Shown piece after piece: positions 59,924-64,000 of a stretch of DNA of 64,000 bases. Origin of the DNA: Datisca glomerata (Eukaryota; Streptophyta; Magnoliopsida; Cucurbitales; Datiscaceae); assembly GCA_003255025.1 (NCBI GenBank), contig QANY01005876.1, positions 634,843 through 698,842 on the forward strand, in the 5' to 3' direction. Each line of letters starts with the position of its first letter. Position 1 is the stretch's first letter. The notes under the pieces are model-generated. The model worked only from the letters and a program-made list of their open reading frames with translations, was not told the DNA's origin and ran no database searches. Position numbers and translations under genes: made by a program.

Positions 59924-61979
59924 ACACAATCAAATCAACAAATCTCGTAATTACCGAGGTAGAAGGAAAAGGACCCGCGCATACACACACACACAGAAAG
60001 TGCTGCAGTTTGAAAGCGAAAACAGAAGAAAATGCAATCAAATCCTGAAAAAAGTGTTTGAGGAAGGGAACTAATACACTAGTCAGAGCATTTTTTGCTG
60101 TTTCCAGGACTTAGGCTCTGATAATTTAATTGGAGAGGGGCATGGAAGTAAGAGAGAATGTTGCGGCAATAACAATTCAGAAGAATGGTAGTTGTCGTTT
60201 TTGACTGTTAAGCTGGTTGCCTTGCCTTGGCTACCTTCTAATGGCTCTTTCTTTACTGTAAATTGTTAAGTTATTCTCTGATTAATTTGAGTTCATAGAT
60301 TATTGATTAAGATTTTTTCACAAGCGCGATAAAAACAAGTGATAAATTAGAATGATGATAACGAGATAACATGACATTAAATACGTGGTGATGAGAGTAA
60401 ATTTTTAAACTCATGATGATTATTTACGTTAAATCTTGTTATTTTTTTTATTTTCTCCTAAAATTAATTCTATTATATGATTAATCAACAGTGGAATAGT
60501 CTGGACTCTGCTGGATTAGGAGAAAAAAATGATTAGAAAATATTTAATCATACAATCTTATCGATACAACTTCAGGTATACGAGTACTTTTACAAATGAA
60601 ATTAAATAGTCATTTGAAATATGGATAGATTCGAAGTTTCTTAAATATGTGAAGGTGTTCTTTGAATTGTTCACCGATGTGTATAAAAATAAGAATGAGA
60701 AAAAAATCAACAGCTATGCTCGTTACAAATTATATACATTACAGATAATGTGATAGTGTAACTATTATACTCCTTTGATAATATAAATTTATATAGTTAA
60801 ATCTCATATCATGAGTTCGTGAGCTCGAGTCGTGACATCTTTATTTCTTAAAGAATGTGTAAACTTTCACGGAGAAACAATTATACTCCTTTGAGGATAT
60901 GTACTGACACCAATAGCAAATCAATGAATAATTCCCAAGAGAGCATCATTATAAGTTTCTTAAACAAATTATAAACTGGAAAAAAAATACAATTGTACCT
61001 GTTAATTTTTGTTGATGAATATGACAGTAATACTGTAAATGAAAAAATCTTCACCTACAAAATAAAGAGAGAAAGATAATCGAAAATAATACGAGAGTAA
61101 TTGTTTGATTGAATCTTGAATGCCCCTTGAAATTACAATTAGCTTTTATTTAAAGGCTTCATAAAATCTGGTCGAGTTTATCTAGTTCCACTAAAAATGA
61201 GATTAACAGAATATTCGATAAGATCTAGTCTATCGACATTAGTAATTAAAATAAACTTAATCTTCTAATTAAATCAACGGCTTTGATCTCTTCTCCCGAA
61301 TCGTCACGTTGGCTAGCTACATGCCTTCTTCTGATTGGTCTTTCCTTAAGGATGTGTCAGAGAGATAGATTCATGTTCGTTCATTTGCCTCTATTGTATT
61401 TGACTTGTGCTAATGAAGCCAATATACAATACTATAATGGAAACAAAAATCATTCTGAGTAGAATGACACTATTCATCATAGTCTATCCCTTAGGTCACT
61501 TTTTTCATCACACTTTTCAAAATACGTTGCGTAGCTTTCTAGACAGCTCTTCGACTACTCGTTGTTAGTGGCTATCCTCTATTCTATTTTGGCGCTTCGT
61601 ATTCCCGTATTCATTCTCGAGGTTCCTCGGGCAAGCGTAGTACTGTTCTTCGAATTCTATTTTTGGTAGGGTAATCAAGCTCCTTTTGCCTGTTATCATT
61701 TCCTTATTCGTCACCAGTCGCGACAGTTCATCCCACTGTGTTATCAGTCATGTCTTTTCGTACTCGAGTACTTGCAAGAAAGGTTGTCAGGATCGCGATT
61801 CGGATCGTACGATCCTATAAGGGGTCAGCGATCTGGATCGTGTGGATAATAGTTTTTCAGTTGGATCGCATGGGATCATGATCCAGCACCGATCCTGATG
61901 CTTAAGTAAAGTAGGTGATTTTATCCTTATTATTAGAAAAAAGTATTGATTAAGGGATTTGAACCCTTACCCTAAAGGT
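59924..61979. other. Rab leader/promoter side and intergenic
   Basis: 59924 to about 60110 is probably the Rab 5' UTR and includes a CA/GT microsatellite (about 59981-59994). The remainder is AT-rich. 61790-61900 has palindromic GGATCGTACGATCC-type motifs of a possible MITE end. No gene seen. Confidence 0.5.
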
Positions 61980-63199
61980 TAGAGGTGGCAGCCGAATCGG
62001 CCCGGCCCGACAATGCTCAGCCGGGGTGGTTCACGGACTGGTCCCGAACCTTTTCAGGTGGTTCACGGACCGGTTCCGGGCCGGGCCGCTAAAATTTTAG
62101 GACGGTCCGGGATGAATCGTTGAATAGGCCTGTGTACTCATAGGCCGGTTCACGGGCTGGTCCCGATTAAATAACCGGGCCGACCCGTTTTTCCTCTCTT
62201 TAATGTGATTTAATTCTAAAAGATGTAGATGGGGAGAGTTGAATATTGGTGAGGAATAGATGAATTGTAGGGATTACTACTAAGCTATGTGAAAGTCATG
62301 TTACTTTTTTTAAGTATTTTTCTTTCTTACTTTAGAATCTCAATGGAAAAACTTATCGTACTAAGTAAAATAATTATTTTATTTATTGAATTAAATAGGT
62401 ACATCATTATAAATTAAGTACATCCTAAAAAGTATTCATTTAAATAAAAAGATAATAATCATGAAGTCTCTAAGTATCATAAATTTATTATTTTTTATTT
62501 ATTGAATTTGAGAGTTGTATCATTATAAATTAGGCACATCCCAACTAGATTGACACCTACCTATTTATCAATCACTTGCAACAATCTCAAAAATTAACCC
62601 CCCCCTCCCCCCGAGCTAGCCTCGTTAAAATCTATACTGGAAAAAATCACATTGGGGAAGACCTAGAAAAGGAAATAATTCGATCCTAACTCATCATTTT
62701 CTTTGATTCCATAATCTGTTTTTTATAAAGTTCTGATCTATGAGGAGTATAAATAATGTTCTTCATTTTAAATTTCATTCTTTGTTGAGAAATCATGTTT
62801 TTTAATTTATATTTAATTAAATACATCTATCTAAAAAATATATTATTTGAGATACACAATAATTCAATAAAAGTTATCTTGGTTTATTGGTAAATAGTGT
62901 GGTTGGTAAGGGAGAGGTCATGGTTCAAGCTCTAATACATGCACAATTTTCTAAATTTTTAGATAAAGGGATAATGCCACGGGCTGGGCTTAACACATGG
63001 TTCAGTTTGGTTCGGGCTTAACACCCTGTCCGGCCCGGGCCGGACTCTAGGCTTGAAATGTGAGGCCCGTTAGGGCCCGAGCTTGGCCAGCGGCCCTGAA
63101 CCGGCCTGGTCCTGTTCATACACTGGTCGGGTCAGTCCGTGCTTTATCGGGTCGGTTCAGCCAGTTTCAGGGGCTGAACCGGTCCACTTGCCACCTCTG
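61980..63199. mobile_element. hAT-like non-autonomous element, copy 2 (1220 bp)
   Basis: Starts TAGAGGTGGCAGCCG and ends CTTGCCACCTCTG, flanked by the perfect 8-bp target duplication CTAAAGGT (61972-61979 and 63200-63207). Removing it leaves an uninterrupted AACCCTTACCCTAAAGGT-TCACACATGACC. Subterminal GGGCCGG/CCGGCCC arms and AT-rich centre match copy 1 at 47341-48223 but with about 340 bp more interior. No transposase ORF. The 8-bp duplication and TAGAGGTGG ends indicate hAT. Confidence 0.93.
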
Positions 63200-63209
63200 C
63201 TAAAGGTTC

Positions 63210-63875
63210 ACACATGACCATTTAACCATTCAACTAACTATGCTTATGTATAAAAAAAATGATCATCTTTAATATTTAATTAAACAATTGACTATTTTTA
63301 TGACATTTTAATTTATTTTATGATTTACATCTCTTAAAATTATCAAATTTAGACGTACAACTCTTAAAGTTATCAAAATTAACCACTATTTTATTATATT
63401 TAGACATTAATTTTACTATTGTCACAAACTTATTAAATTTTAACATATAAATAAATACTCTCAAACCTAATGTATTATAAATTTATACTAATGATCTTAA
63501 TATATTTAATCAATAATTATCTTTATATATTTATTTGTTTATCTTTTATAATAATGACTATTTAACCACTGAACCAACTATGCTTATGTATGTAACAAAA
63601 ATGAACATCTTTTATGTTTAATTAAACATTTGACTATTTCCATGACATTTCAAATTATTTATTTTATGACTTACACTATAAAAATTAGAACGAATTTTAC
63701 CACCACTATTTTTTTATATATAGACATTAATTTTAATATTTTGTAAAATTATTAAATTTTAACTTATAAATCAAACACTCTCAAACCTAATGTATTATAA
63801 TGATAATCTAAATATATTTAATCAATAATTATCTTTACATATTTATTTATTTATCCTTTATAGTTTGAAAACTCT
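63210..63875. repeat. Tandem duplication of about 340 bp, two copies
   Basis: TTTAACCA-TGAACCAACTATGCTTATGTAT-like sequence occurs at about 63222 and 63560. Each unit runs through CTCAAACCTAATGTATTATAA and ATATTTAATCAATAATTATCTTTA. The copies have diverged with small indels, so the event is old. AT-rich, non-coding. Confidence 0.85.
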
Positions 63876-64000
63876 TATCTAGGGGATCACATATCTGTTT
63901 CTATGAGAACTCTACTTAATATTATGTTATTTTAGATGACTTGATGTTAGTTTCATTTAATAGGTAGATGACTTGGTGTTATATAATCATTTTCTTCAAT

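Noticed and set aside
59694..60074. ORFs on both strands around Rab exon 1
   Set aside because: They cross the exon 1 donor and leader, and include a CA microsatellite; intron/UTR readings.
61937..61980. tRNA T-arm-like GGGATTTGAACCCTTACC
   Set aside because: No acceptor stem or anticodon arm fits around it; part of an interspersed repeat.

Overview
The window is nuclear DNA of a eudicot plant. It is AT-rich, carries genes with introns, and is dominated by nested plant LTR retrotransposons, DNA transposons and a long tandem repeat. An 82-bp monomer rich in TCGA (TaqI) sites resembles, in length and character, the ~80-bp TaqI satellites known from olive, so Oleaceae is a guess. I could not align it to any reference.

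Layout. 1-5344: array of about 65 diverged 82-bp monomers. 5345-13933: decayed minus-strand Ty1/Copia element inserted in that array, with unequal LTRs (814 and 2206 bp). 13934-15486 plus 28260-~28950: the 3' noncoding tail and 3' LTR of an older plus-strand LTR element, probably Ty3/Gypsy Tat. This LTR is split nine bases from its start by a 12.8-kb minus-strand Tat-lineage Gypsy element (15496-28254) flanked by the duplicated target ATAGG. That element has a gag-upstream ORF, gag, RT, RNase H, a second RNase H, integrase, and 142-bp tandem repeats beside its 3' LTR. The 82-bp array may itself be the amplified 3'-UTR repeat of the older element.

28950-36700: decayed sequence, a 3.7-kb non-coding LTR element (31525-35193, target duplication GAAAA) and a broken RNase H domain. 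36827-38804: a possible three-exon small gene with a ~1-kb inverted-repeat element in its second intron. 39835-44125: a broken Mutator-like transposase, interrupted inside its SWIM zinc finger by a 2.16-kb solo LTR, itself interrupted by a 402-bp hAT-like element. It faces a broken DUF1985-type ORF with acidic tracts (46709-~44850), as in MULEs that carry Ulp1-like genes. 47341-52781: two hAT-like non-autonomous elements and a GC-richer island.

54245-64000 is the genic end. There is an intact single-exon, one-pass membrane protein (256 aa) and a complete seven-exon Rab5-class GTPase of the RHN1/RABF2 type on the minus strand (200 aa, all splice sites readable). A 357-bp TRIM element lies about 150 bp past the Rab stop codon. 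Further along are another hAT-like element with a perfect 8-bp target duplication and a ~340-bp tandem duplication.

Only the membrane protein and the Rab gene look like intact host genes. The rest is mobile DNA whose insertion order can be read from the nesting.
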